Shown: in pieces, positions 56,101 through 64,000 of the stretch
How the letters are laid out: each line of letters begins with the position of its first letter
How positions within the stretch are numbered: the first letter of the stretch is position 1
DNA from: CAIRTM01 sp963723235
Lineage (GTDB): Bacteria > Desulfobacterota > WTBG01 > CAIYCZ01 > CAIRTM01
DNA: 64,000 bases
Direction of reading: 5' to 3'
Assembly: GCA_963723235.1 (NCBI GenBank)
Contig: CAVRPV010000006.1
Span: 248,001 to 312,000 of the forward strand
Position numbers and translations under genes: made by a program
Notes under the pieces: model-generated
What the model saw: only the letters and a program-made list of their open reading frames with translations
What the model was told of the DNA's origin: nothing
The model's database searches: none

Positions 56101-56277
56101 GTCAACAGCGGAAAGGCCCGGCGCTTCGGTAAGCACCATAACCTGCACATTGCTCACATCAGGAAAAGCGTCGATAGGAAGCCGCATCCAGGCAATGATG
56201 CCGCCCAGAATAGTCACTATGGTAAGCGCCAGCACCAAAAATCGGGAGCGCAGAAGCAGTTCTATGGTTTTATGCAT
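53200..56277 (-). CDS. Heavy-metal RND efflux pump (CzcA/CusA family)
   Basis: 1025 residues, the normal size. Twelve hydrophobic segments, N-terminal LLRSRFLVLALTIVTILGGIIAWMRLPIDAFPDVSNVQVMVLTEAPG, central SVGMIVDASIVIVENIRRH with the HME-type conserved Asp and Glu, and the periplasmic porter region in between. It is the inner-membrane proton antiporter of a tripartite pump exporting divalent (Co/Zn/Cd) or monovalent (Cu/Ag) cations. Which metal cannot be settled; the methionine set typical of CusA was not evident by eye. The adaptor and outer-membrane channel genes precede it. Confidence 0.94.
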   Translation of the reverse strand: MHKTIELLLRSRFLVLALTIVTILGGIIAWMRLPIDAFPDVSNVQVMVLTEAPGLSAVDIEQQVTYPIEMQMGGVPKVKQVRSLSKSGLSQVIIVFEDNVNIYFARQQIFERLQAAKESLPPSVEPELGPISTGLGEIFQYTLESETLSSMELRTIQDFLIAPQLKSIPGVNEVNSFGGFVKQYQVLVRPDGLLKYGLTLRDVVEAVEKNNANAAGGFIVRGWEQTYIRGLGLLNGIDDINRIVLKVDDGTPVYVNDIADVVVGPQQRQGAVTRDGKGEAVAGMVIMLRDENSKDVVARVKELLPKIQNSLPKEANINVFYDRTSLIQACINTVRNALLEGGILVILVLFLFVAEFRTALTVLSSLPITFLATFLVMGWTGLTSNLMSLGGLAFSVGMIVDASIVIVENIRRHFAEHRDPALRRQITVQAVWEVARPVAFSVMIIIIVLVPLFTLQGIEGKMFMPLALTMMYALLVSLVVALTIVPVLSEMFLKQIEEKEFGFVRRFHHGYLNLLAAARRKIQVTLSISLLSLIAAGLLALTIGTEFMPALDEGAIAVNVVRLPNASLDGSRDVSTFMEKRILASFPEVTAVVSKTGRAEISEDPMGPEQTDLFIMLKPYKEWTTGRNKAKLIEALQKELSAIPGIRLSFSQPIALRVNELISGVKSDLAVKVYGSDLEKLKDYADKVAAKLSAIKGAQDVRVEQVSGMEQIEIELNRQEMARFGINVADVNDVLETAIAGKEATRVVDGQMRIAVVVRFPASARSDIPVIERLILRGPDGEQIPLGRIAKITTVEGPAQITREKSMRRVAAEVNIRGRDLGSFVAEAQQSLADIEKELPTGYFLEYGGQFENQQRAMRQLSIVVPIALLIIMLLLYLALGSLRDSLLVVLNLPFALVGGIVAIKIFGMPLSVSASVAFIILLGIAVQNGVVLIAFFRQLRDEGKSVDETVHMGCNLRFRPLLMTALTSFIGHFPMLYATGSGADIQKPLAVVVMGGLITSTLLTLLVLPTLYGWLEQRAEDRNS

Positions 56278-56288
56278 GATGGCCTCCT

Positions 56289-57683
56289 TTAGTCAGCGCA
56301 GCCCGCGCCCATTTTCGAGCGCAGAACATCGGATTTCAGCAGAAACGAGCCGTCAGCAATAATTTTCTGCCCGACAGACAGGCCGTCTTTAATTTCAACA
56401 AAATCATTAAACGTTGTTCCCAGGGACACCGGGCGGCGAACCCAATACTCACCCTCCTTGTGAACAAAAACAAACGTTCGCCCGGCATCGGCAAGAACCG
56501 CTACTTTGGGAACCGCAACAGCATCGCCGCCGCCGGGAAGCATGAGCCGCACCGTGACAAACATGCCGGGCTTGAGGAGTCCTTCGGGGTTGTCCAGCGT
56601 AATGCGCGCCTGCGCCGTCCGGGTCTGCTCATTCATGATGCCGGAGATACTGTCAATTGTGCCTCTATACACTTTACCGGGGCTTGCCATTGATTCAACC
56701 TCAACGCCAATGTTTTGCTTGTTGCCATTGAGCCGTATCAAATCATCTTCTTTCAGGTCAGCCCAGACACCTATCTGCGAAAGGTCCGACAGCAGCAGCA
56801 GGTTTTTCCCCGGCTCTACCCGCTCGCCATTGCTGACTGATCGTTCAAGCACGATACCGCTATGCGGCGCACGGATTGTGAGCAGGCCGGTAATCGTATC
56901 CAGCGGCGCGCGCTCAAGAGCCGAGACGTCTTCATTGGAAAGGCCGATATTCAGCAGCTTTGCTTTGGCATTTGCCCTTTCAATCACGGTCTGCGCAAGC
57001 TGCGCCTTTGCCGTTTCAACGTCAACCTGGGAGGACACCATTTTTGAAAAGAGCCGCTCCTCGCGCTGCACCGCTTTTCCAGCCAGCTCAAGCGATGCAA
57101 TCAGCCTTCGATACTCGCCTTTTGCCCCGGCAATATCCGGGCTGTCAATCAGCAGCAGCACCTCACCACGGGCTACCTGCTGACCGCTCGTTACCGCTGC
57201 TTTACTCACAATGCCGCTGACGGCGCTGGAAATATTGACGGTCCTGCTTTCATGGGCTTTAACCTCGCCGGTAAGAGGAACCGACCGGGGCATCTGCTGT
57301 GTGCCGACTTCTGTCGCGCTAATAACCCCCGGCACAGACCCGGTGCCGAAAAGGGTCGGTGCGAGCTTCACAACGCCCAGCTCATAGCGGCATTCATCGC
57401 AGGTATAATGGATGATACCGTGTTCGCACTGCGCGGCCCACATTTCATCAATCGACCGGTCAAGATCGGAGGCAGCGGCTTCCTGTTCTTGACCGTCGTT
57501 TTTTTCGTGTTCGTCTTTATCTACTCCCGGTTTATGCTCATCTTTTGCAGCCTCTTCATTTTTTTCCTGCGATGCCGCAGGTGGAGTCTTTCCAGCATCG
57601 GAGCAGGATTGCAGAAACAAACTGGCGGTAAACAGAAACATGCAGCAGGCAATAAGCACAATGGATTTTATTCTCATTTTCAT
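56289..57683 (-). CDS. Periplasmic adaptor (CzcB/CusB-type) lipoprotein
   Basis: 464 residues. A lipoprotein signal (LFLQSCSDAG) is followed by a charged segment rich in Lys, Glu, Asp and His and then a cysteine-histidine motif CEHGIIHYTCDECRYE that probably binds the metal. The membrane-fusion part has the lipoyl/hairpin region GIVSKAAVTSGQQVARGEVLLLIDSPDI and the beta-barrel IWADLKEDDLIRLNG-like region. It bridges the RND pump and the TolC-like channel. Gap to the pump gene is 11 bp. Confidence 0.9.
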   Translation of the reverse strand: MKMRIKSIVLIACCMFLFTASLFLQSCSDAGKTPPAASQEKNEEAAKDEHKPGVDKDEHEKNDGQEQEAAASDLDRSIDEMWAAQCEHGIIHYTCDECRYELGVVKLAPTLFGTGSVPGVISATEVGTQQMPRSVPLTGEVKAHESRTVNISSAVSGIVSKAAVTSGQQVARGEVLLLIDSPDIAGAKGEYRRLIASLELAGKAVQREERLFSKMVSSQVDVETAKAQLAQTVIERANAKAKLLNIGLSNEDVSALERAPLDTITGLLTIRAPHSGIVLERSVSNGERVEPGKNLLLLSDLSQIGVWADLKEDDLIRLNGNKQNIGVEVESMASPGKVYRGTIDSISGIMNEQTRTAQARITLDNPEGLLKPGMFVTVRLMLPGGGDAVAVPKVAVLADAGRTFVFVHKEGEYWVRRPVSLGTTFNDFVEIKDGLSVGQKIIADGSFLLKSDVLRSKMGAGCAD

Positions 57684-57710
57684 GGTTTTACCTTTGTGAA
57701 GTTTTTATTT

Positions 57711-59066
57711 TTATTGCTGTATGGATTGACCCACCAGACGTTCCAGTGCTGTCCTGCTTGCATGATAGTCTGCAAGTGTCTCGACATACTGCTGTTTAAG
57801 CTCAAAGAGGGTGCGTTGCGCGTCAAGCACCACAAGGTAGTTAAATTTTCCCTGCCGGTAACCTTCCTGTGCTGCTTCAAAAGCCTGAACAGCACCGGGA
57901 ACAGCCGTATCGCGAAGGGCGGCAGTCAGCGCAAAAGCCGATGAGCAGTTTTGATATGTTTGCGTAAGATCGCTGCGTTTTTGTAGAAAGCCGGCCCTGT
58001 GTTCCTCTTCAGCCTTTGCAAAATTGCAGCGTGCTTCCTGCCGTTCTCCCTGGTTCCGGTTAAACAGCGGAATGGGAACGGACAGGCCCGCGACAAGCGC
58101 CTTGTCATTTGTGTCGTTGAAATAACGGGGGCCGGCGCTGACGGTAATATCCGGCAACGCGCCGGCGTCCTTCAGCTTGATCTCGGCCTTGCGTTTCTCG
58201 ATTTCTGTTTTCCACCGAAGCATATCCGGGCCTTCAGAAAGGGCTGCCTGCAGTTTGTCCAGCTCCGGCAGAGGGGCGATAGTCTCAAAATCGCCTTCAG
58301 CTTTTTCAGATACAGGGGCGGCACTGCCGACAGCAGAAGCAAGCCGGCTGCGTGCTGATCGCAGGTCGCTTGTCGCTTTATTGAACTGCATCAATGCTGT
58401 TGTTTGGACAACATTTGCCTGAACTGCTTCGAGGGCCGGTGCCTTGCCAACGGCGACCTGTTCCGAAACGGACCTGCAGGTCTGCTCGGCAAGCTTAAGG
58501 AGGGATTCAGCGATGGCGACCCGCTCCTGCGCTGCAAGCACCTCCCAGAAGGCCGCGGTTATCTTCTCAAACACATCAAGACGCTTGATTTCATAGTCCC
58601 AACCCGCCAGGTTTTTTTCAAGGGCGGCAGTCCGCTTGCGAAAGCCGCGCTTACCGCCAAGTTCAAGAAGCTGGCTGATTTGAACCGTGGTTTCAGCACT
58701 TTTAAACCCCTGCATTTCATTGTTTCCGGAGAAATTTTCAACTTCCGCTGACAGTTCAGGGTTCGGCAGCAGAGCGGCCTGAAGCTCCCGCGCCTCGGCC
58801 GCGCGCACGTCCCAGGCGAAAACAGCAAGATCGGGACTGTGCATGAGGCCGTGAGCAAGGGCCTGCTGCAGGGTCAGCACGCCTGCGGGCTGTGCACAAT
58901 CAGACGACGTTTGATTGTCGGCAAACTTCTCCGAAGGCACATAGGTTGCGAACTCCCTGCCCAATGTGCGCTGATCGGACAGAAAGGCATCCTGTGATTG
59001 CGCCGCGCAAACCGAAAAAACGGCACAACCCATAACAGCCATGAAACAATAACAGCAAATACGCAT
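57711..59066 (-). CDS. Outer-membrane efflux channel (TolC/CzcC family)
   Basis: 451 residues. Signal peptide (MAVMGCAVFSVCAAQS) then two OEP repeats, each with long helices: LTLQQALAHGLMHSPDLAVFAWDVRAAEARE in the first and GKFNYLVVLDAQRTLFELKQQYVETLADYH in the second. PNPELSAEVENFSG is typical of CzcC. It forms the exit duct of the metal pump. First of the three pump genes after the small exported protein. Confidence 0.92.
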   Translation of the reverse strand: MRICCYCFMAVMGCAVFSVCAAQSQDAFLSDQRTLGREFATYVPSEKFADNQTSSDCAQPAGVLTLQQALAHGLMHSPDLAVFAWDVRAAEARELQAALLPNPELSAEVENFSGNNEMQGFKSAETTVQISQLLELGGKRGFRKRTAALEKNLAGWDYEIKRLDVFEKITAAFWEVLAAQERVAIAESLLKLAEQTCRSVSEQVAVGKAPALEAVQANVVQTTALMQFNKATSDLRSARSRLASAVGSAAPVSEKAEGDFETIAPLPELDKLQAALSEGPDMLRWKTEIEKRKAEIKLKDAGALPDITVSAGPRYFNDTNDKALVAGLSVPIPLFNRNQGERQEARCNFAKAEEEHRAGFLQKRSDLTQTYQNCSSAFALTAALRDTAVPGAVQAFEAAQEGYRQGKFNYLVVLDAQRTLFELKQQYVETLADYHASRTALERLVGQSIQQ

Positions 59067-59184
59067 AACATTCTCCTGAAGGCATATGTATTCGGAGCAT
59101 CATGCATGGCATGATGAGGCTCCTGTATCAAAAACTTTTATTATGGTAATTCAGTAATGCTGTATTGCAAAAATAGAGGGGATT

Positions 59185-59607
59185 TCAGATAAGAAGAACA
59201 ACCGTCTTTAAGGTTGCAAGCGGAGGGCTAAGGGGTGGTGGCATATCCCGGCTGTAGAGTACCCGCAGGGACCAGTTCAGGGAACACGGCGGCGGGGAAT
59301 CAATGCACAACGGCATACCATATGTATGCACCGGGGCAGTATGGCTGGTCGAGGCGATATATTTTTGAGCCCCGATGGGAATATCCACACAGTGATCGAA
59401 ATCAAAATGCGCTACCTGGTCTGGAAATACAATGGGTTCGTTTTTTTTGCAACAGTCTTTCACTGCGGGCGCTTCGATTGCAATATGACCATCAGCACCA
59501 TAGCATATAACAAAACCATCAGGGGACCACTGTGCGATGCTGAGCAGCACAACCGCGATGGCGATTTTTTTCAAACGTTCTTTGTGGACCGATATGTTCA
59601 TAGACAA
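59185..59607 (-). CDS. Exported cysteine-containing protein upstream of the metal pump
   Basis: 140 residues. An N-terminal helix (IAIAVVLLSIAQWSP) acts as a signal or anchor. It is followed by VICYGADGHIAIEAPAVKDCCKK, HCVDIPIG and a proline-rich tail (SPPPCSLNW, MPPPLSPPL). The CC pair plus other cysteines and histidines suggest metal binding in the periplasm. It is the first gene of the czc-type operon on the minus strand, 118 bp before the channel gene. Comparable small proteins are found beside other Czc/Cus systems, but I cannot name the family. Confidence 0.6.
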   Translation of the reverse strand: MSMNISVHKERLKKIAIAVVLLSIAQWSPDGFVICYGADGHIAIEAPAVKDCCKKNEPIVFPDQVAHFDFDHCVDIPIGAQKYIASTSHTAPVHTYGMPLCIDSPPPCSLNWSLRVLYSRDMPPPLSPPLATLKTVVLLI

Positions 59608-59692
59608 GTAAAGGCTTTTATTTTTTGTATAGTATCCTATGAAAGCAGCTGCCTGTCAAGTCATGCGGGCCGGAGGAATCCATATACAGCTG

Positions 59693-62499
59693 CTAGAGAT
59701 ATTTTTTTAAAAACTGTCCGGTTATTGAACGCTCCTGCTGCACAATCTGCTCGGGTGTTCCTGCGGCAACGAGATACCCTCCGGCATCACCGCCCTCAGG
59801 GCCAAGATCAATGACATAATCAGCAGTTTTAATCACATCCATATTATGCTCGATGACAAGCACGCTGCTGCCGCGCTCCACCAGGCTGTTCAAAACCGTG
59901 AGCAGCCGGGCGACATCGGCAAAGTGCAGGCCGGTTGTCGGTTCATCCAGAATGTAGAGCGTATGGCCCCGGCCCTTCTGGGCCAGTTCGCGTGAGAGTT
60001 TAATACGCTGCGCCTCACCGCCCGAAAGCGTTGTCGCCGGCTGCCCCAGGGCAATATAGCCAAGCCCTACATCGCACAGTACATGAAGCCTGGTGTGCAG
60101 CGCAGGGATATTTTCAAAAAAAACAAGCGCTTCGCTCACGGTCAGGTCCAGCACATCAGCGATATTTTTACCGCGATAGCGCACCTCAAGCGTTTCCCGG
60201 TTATAGCGTCGTCCCTGGCACACATCGCAGGTCACATACATGTCGGGCAGAAAGTGCATTTCAATTTTCAGCGCCCCGTCACCCTGACATGCCTCGCAGC
60301 GGCCGCCCTTGACGTTGAAGCTGAAACGGCCGGGTTTATATCCGCGCAGTTTTGCCTCGGGGAGCTGCGTAAAAATATCGCGGATATGATTGAAAATGCC
60401 GGTGAACGTCGCCGGATTTGAGCGGGGGGTGCGTCCGATGGGGGATTGATCAACATGAATAATTTTGTCAACATATGCCGCGCCGGTAATGCGGGCACCC
60501 GGTGTGTGACTGCCTACAGCACCCTTTCGCCTGAGCGCCTCAAGCAACGTGTCAAACACCAGCGTGCTCTTGCCGGAGCCTGATACGCCGGTAACACAGG
60601 CAAGGACTCCCAGCGGGATGCTGAGGCTGATATTTTTTAAATTGTTTTTTGAAGCACCTTCCACATGCAACGCGCGCTCAGATGTACGACGAACCCCGGG
60701 CAGCGGGATTTTTTCCAGACCGGCCAGATACCTGCCGGTAAGCGAGGCGGGGTTGGCTTCCACTTCCTGCGGCGTACCAACAGCCACTACCCGGCCGCCG
60801 GCAACCCCTGCTCCGGGTCCCAGGTCAACAATATAATCGGCCGCCCGGATGCTTTCTTCATCATGTTCAACCACGAGAACGCTGTTGCCGATATCGCGCA
60901 ATTGCTGCAGAATATGCAGCAGGCGCGCGGAGTCCCGGGCGTGCAGGCCCACGCTGGGCTCATCCAGCACATACACAACCCCGGTCAGCCGTGTGCCAAG
61001 CTGCGCGGCAAGGCTGATGCGGTGAGACTCTCCGCCCGAGAGCGTTCCGGCCGCGCGATTCAGGGTCAGATATCCCAAGCCAAGGTATTCAAGAAATCCC
61101 AGGCGCTGCCTGATTTCACGCACAAGCGGATCGGCAATCTTCTGCCGCGCCGGCGCAAACGAAATGCCCCCCAGAAATGAGGCGGCCTCACTGACACTCA
61201 ATGCGCACACATCGGCAATTGATGTGCCGCCAACTCGAATCCAGAGGCTCTCTTTCTTCAGACGGCCCCCGCTGCAGGATGGACATGGCTGCTGGTTCAT
61301 GTAGCGGCCGATATCGTCTCGCACCTGTTCTGATTCGGTTTCATGATAGCGTTTGTTCAGCGACGCCAGAATGCCCTGAAACGGTTTCTCGGACCGGTAC
61401 AGGCGTTTTTCATCACGGAATTCAAAGGCAACCGGCTCGCCACCGCTGCCGTTCAGCAGCATTGAACGAATACGCTGCGGAAGTTTATCAAACGGCGTAT
61501 CAAGCGAAAATTTGTAATGATCGGCCAGCCCCCGGCACAGGTAGCGCACGTAAAAAGAATCGGGGTTCGACCAGGGCGCAATGGCCCCCTGATTAACCGA
61601 GAGGCTTCCGTCCGGAATGATGAGGGCCGGATCAAGCTCGGAGCAGGTTCCCAGACCCGAGCATGTTTCGCACGCGCCGTAGGGGCTGTTAAAAGAAAAT
61701 GAGCGCGGACTCAGTTCAGGATAGCTGACCGCACATTCGGGACAGGCCAGTTTTTCACTGAAGATCATTTCCCGCCCTTCAACCGGGGCCACGATTACTA
61801 GCCCGTCGCCCAACGATACGGCCGTCTGCAGCGAGTCGGCCAAACGCTGGGCAATAGTATCTTTCACGACAAGCCGGTCGACCATCACCTCGATGGTGTG
61901 GGCCTGTTTTTTTCAAGGCTGATGTCATCGCCCAGGTCAACCTGTGCTCCGTTTATCCTGGCCCGGATAAAACCGTCCTTGCGCAACTGGCGCAGCTCTT
62001 TTTTAAATTCGCCTTTGCGGCCGCGCACGATCGGGGCCAGCACGACTATTTTCGCGCCCTGCTCAAGACGCATGACGTGATCGACCATTTCCTGAATGGT
62101 CTGGGAGCTGATCTCGCGGCCGCATTTCCAGCAGAAAGGAATGCCCGTGCGAGCGAACAGCACCCTGAGATAATCATATATCTCCGTGGTGGTGGCAACG
62201 GTTGAGCGCGGATTGCGGGCAAGTGTTTTCTGTTCAATCGCAATCGCAGGCGAGAGCCCCTCAAGCACATCGACATCGGGCTTCTGCATCTGATCCAGGA
62301 ATTGGCGGGCATAGGCTGAGAGCGACTCAACGTAGCGCCGCTGGCCCTCGGCATAAATCGTGTCAAAGGCCAGCGACGATTTGCCGGAACCGCTTGTGCC
62401 CGTAATAATGACCAGACGGTTTTTGGGGATCACAACCGAAATATTTTTCAGGTTGTGAACCCGGGCGCCCTGTATGATGATTTCACGTGATTCGGACAT
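59693..62499 (-). CDS. uvrA: Excinuclease ABC subunit UvrA (one frameshift)
   Basis: About 935 residues when joined, normal for UvrA. The start at 62499 (MSESREIIIQGARVHNLKNIS) is canonical. Walker A loops are GTSGSGKSSLAFDT and GVSGSGKSTLVFDT; signatures LSGGE, Walker B DEP; the C-terminal zinc finger is GGRCEACQGDG with CDVCQGRRYN. Frame is lost near 61910 in a run of seven A; eight A gives LEKKQAHTIEVMVDRLVV, the normal family sequence. A housekeeping repair gene is unlikely to be truly broken, so this marks a sequence error. It recognises DNA damage with UvrB. It shares the genome with the double UvrA. Confidence 0.95.
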
Positions 62500-62739
62500 A
62501 CATTGATTATAATACAGACACAGGTGATTGTGCAGGTATTTTTCAATACGATGCGGGCCGGCGAAGCTTGCCTGCAAACGGCCCGAACCGGTCCCGGCCA
62601 GGAAAGAATTCTGGAAAAGACATTACTTTTATGCACAAATAGACTGTTGCCATATAATATATTCAATGTTATATAGTTACAGCATTCGGGTGGGTTACAT
62701 ACCGATAGGTTTAAACACATAACGCACAGGGGTCACTGA

Positions 62740-63945
62740 ATGAAAAAGGTCTATATCAGGTCAAACGGCTGTATTGACAATCTGCTTGATGGCAAATCCT
62801 ACAAACAATATTTTACGGAAAATGAGTGGGAAATAGTTCAGGATCCGGCCGAGGCTGACCTGATTCTGGCAAACACCTGTGCCTTTGACAAACAGCATGA
62901 AGACACATCCGTTTCCGATATTGAAGAATTGAAAAAATTTAAAAATGCCCAGCTCGTCGTTACCGGATGTCTGCCCAAGATCAATCAGGAACGGCTGAAC
63001 CAGGTATTTGACGGCATATCCTTCGGCCCCAAGGAACGCGAAAAAATTAAAGATATCATCGGCTCTGATCAGGAAATAAAATGGAAGGATCAGCATACCA
63101 TCGCCGATGACGATATCACAGAACTGCCGCACCGCAAGATGGTTCATCAGGTGGCAAAGCTGAGAAGCAAGGCCGGACGCTTCGGGAAATATATCCTGCC
63201 CAACTTTGAAATTGGTGAGGTAACCGGAGACCAGGACGCTTTCTTCCTCGTGCTCGGCGAAGGCTGCCTGGCCAACTGTTCCTACTGCGCTATTAAAAAA
63301 GCGAAGGGCGGCCTTGAAAGCAAGCCCCTGAAAGAAATTATAGAAGACTTCAAACAGGGTCTGGCGCAGGGCTACAAACGCTTCATTCTCACCGCTGACG
63401 ATACCGGTGCCTACGGTCAGGATCTCAAAACCGACCTGCCGACCCTGATCGAAAAACTGCTTGAAGTCGAAGGGGACTATCGACTCAACATTTACCACCT
63501 TGAACCAAACTGGCTGATCAAATATTTCGACTATTTCCTCAAGGTGTTTGATACCGACAAAATTGATGTCATCTTTGCACCAATGCAGTCCGGCAGCAAT
63601 CGTATCCTGAAAGCCATGCGCCGCCCCTACACGGCTGAGGACTATATAGCCTGCATGAAGGCGCTGCGCGAAAAACTTCCCTCCCTCAAAATATGGAATC
63701 AGTTTATTGTCGGGTTTCCCGGTGAGACCGACGAGGATCATGCCGACAGCATGAAGGTCCTTGATCAGGTCAACTTCAATGTCGTACAGGCTTTTGAATA
63801 TTCCGACCGACCCGGCACAGCCGCATCAATAATGGAAAATAAAACTCCGCCGGATGTAATGAAAAAACGTATAAAGCAGATCCGACGCAAGATACTGCTC
63901 AAGGTAAACCTGAAAAAGCTTAAACCTATCGGACGGGCCAGCTGA
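62740..63945 (+). CDS. MiaB/RimO-type radical-SAM methylthiotransferase without TRAM domain
   Basis: 401 residues. The N-terminal UPF0004 domain has its three cluster cysteines (C11 in SNGC, C47 in ANTC, C77 in TGC). The radical-SAM motif is C176, C180, C183 (CLANCSYC), followed by GEVTGDQDAFFLVLGEG-type and MQSGSNRILKAMRR elements. These enzymes insert a methylthio group into tRNA or a ribosomal protein using two [4Fe-4S] clusters. After the barrel there is only a basic tail of about 30 residues; the usual RNA- or S12-binding TRAM domain is missing, so the target may differ from both MiaB and RimO. It is divergent from uvrA. Confidence 0.85.
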   Translation: MKKVYIRSNGCIDNLLDGKSYKQYFTENEWEIVQDPAEADLILANTCAFDKQHEDTSVSDIEELKKFKNAQLVVTGCLPKINQERLNQVFDGISFGPKEREKIKDIIGSDQEIKWKDQHTIADDDITELPHRKMVHQVAKLRSKAGRFGKYILPNFEIGEVTGDQDAFFLVLGEGCLANCSYCAIKKAKGGLESKPLKEIIEDFKQGLAQGYKRFILTADDTGAYGQDLKTDLPTLIEKLLEVEGDYRLNIYHLEPNWLIKYFDYFLKVFDTDKIDVIFAPMQSGSNRILKAMRRPYTAEDYIACMKALREKLPSLKIWNQFIVGFPGETDEDHADSMKVLDQVNFNVVQAFEYSDRPGTAASIMENKTPPDVMKKRIKQIRRKILLKVNLKKLKPIGRAS

Positions 63946-64000
63946 TCCGGCTTTTATGAATCGCAACCGGCTCCGGAGTTCACAGCAGCATGAACGAAAA

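Noticed and set aside
62761..63741. A 326-codon minus-strand frame opposite the methylthiotransferase
   Set aside because: The sense strand has all six cluster cysteines of the family; the antisense frame has no domain.

Overview
The window looks like a stretch of chromosome from an uncultured or poorly characterised anaerobic Gram-negative bacterium, most likely of the Desulfobacterota (former Deltaproteobacteria). This is inferred from gene content. There is a Kdo/LPS kinase, an RND metal pump with outer-membrane channel, several lipoproteins, many iron-sulfur and radical-SAM proteins, a NADH-dehydrogenase-like module of the kind seen in anaerobes, and no obviously O2-dependent enzyme. No rRNA, tRNA, CRISPR array, phage or intact insertion sequence was seen.

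Layout. 1-8 kb: small accessory genes (kelch/heme protein, lipoprotein, dehydrogenase, hydrolase, membrane proteins), many broken by one-base frameshifts, with a REP/RAYT remnant. 8-9 kb: a HigBA-like toxin-antitoxin pair and ppnP. 9.4-15.1 kb: a tight operon of a lysine 2,3-aminomutase-like radical-SAM enzyme, two Ddl-like ATP-grasp ligases, a GNAT-deacetylase fusion and a GNAT. It looks like an undescribed beta-lysine-derived small-molecule pathway. 15-20 kb: a one-piece c-di-AMP cyclase-YbbR protein, small exported proteins and ssb. 20.3-25.9 kb: a tandem double UvrA of 1856 residues. 26-29 kb: murJ and a DsbA-like protein. 29-35 kb: repeats, then two secreted cysteine-rich proteins, one of them a subtilisin. 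35-37 kb: Kdo kinase and an LhgO-like oxidase.

37.3-43.9 kb: a seven-gene redox operon with a small ferredoxin, PorD-like, PorB-like, NuoE-like and NuoF-like proteins, an iron-sulfur protein and a geranylgeranyl-reductase-type flavoprotein. Several expected cofactor ligands are missing. 44-48 kb: glgA, plsX and a response regulator fused to an anti-sigma-type ATPase. 48-51 kb: an operon of a U32 iron-sulfur protein, a methyltransferase and a type III polyketide synthase, a candidate anaerobic phenolic-lipid or quinone pathway. 51-59.6 kb: a chelatase-like lipoprotein and a PII-linked CzcCBA-type metal efflux operon. 59.7-64 kb: canonical uvrA, with one frameshift, divergent from a MiaB/RimO-type methylthiotransferase.

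Frameshifts occur in about a dozen genes, including housekeeping uvrA. Several sit at short homopolymers, and they cluster in patches while long genes elsewhere are intact. Much of the apparent gene breakage is therefore probably assembly error, and those genes are annotated here at full span. Intergenic spaces carry several families of dispersed repeats: a TIR-bearing MITE, REP hairpins, 9-bp GTGGAC units and short palindromes.
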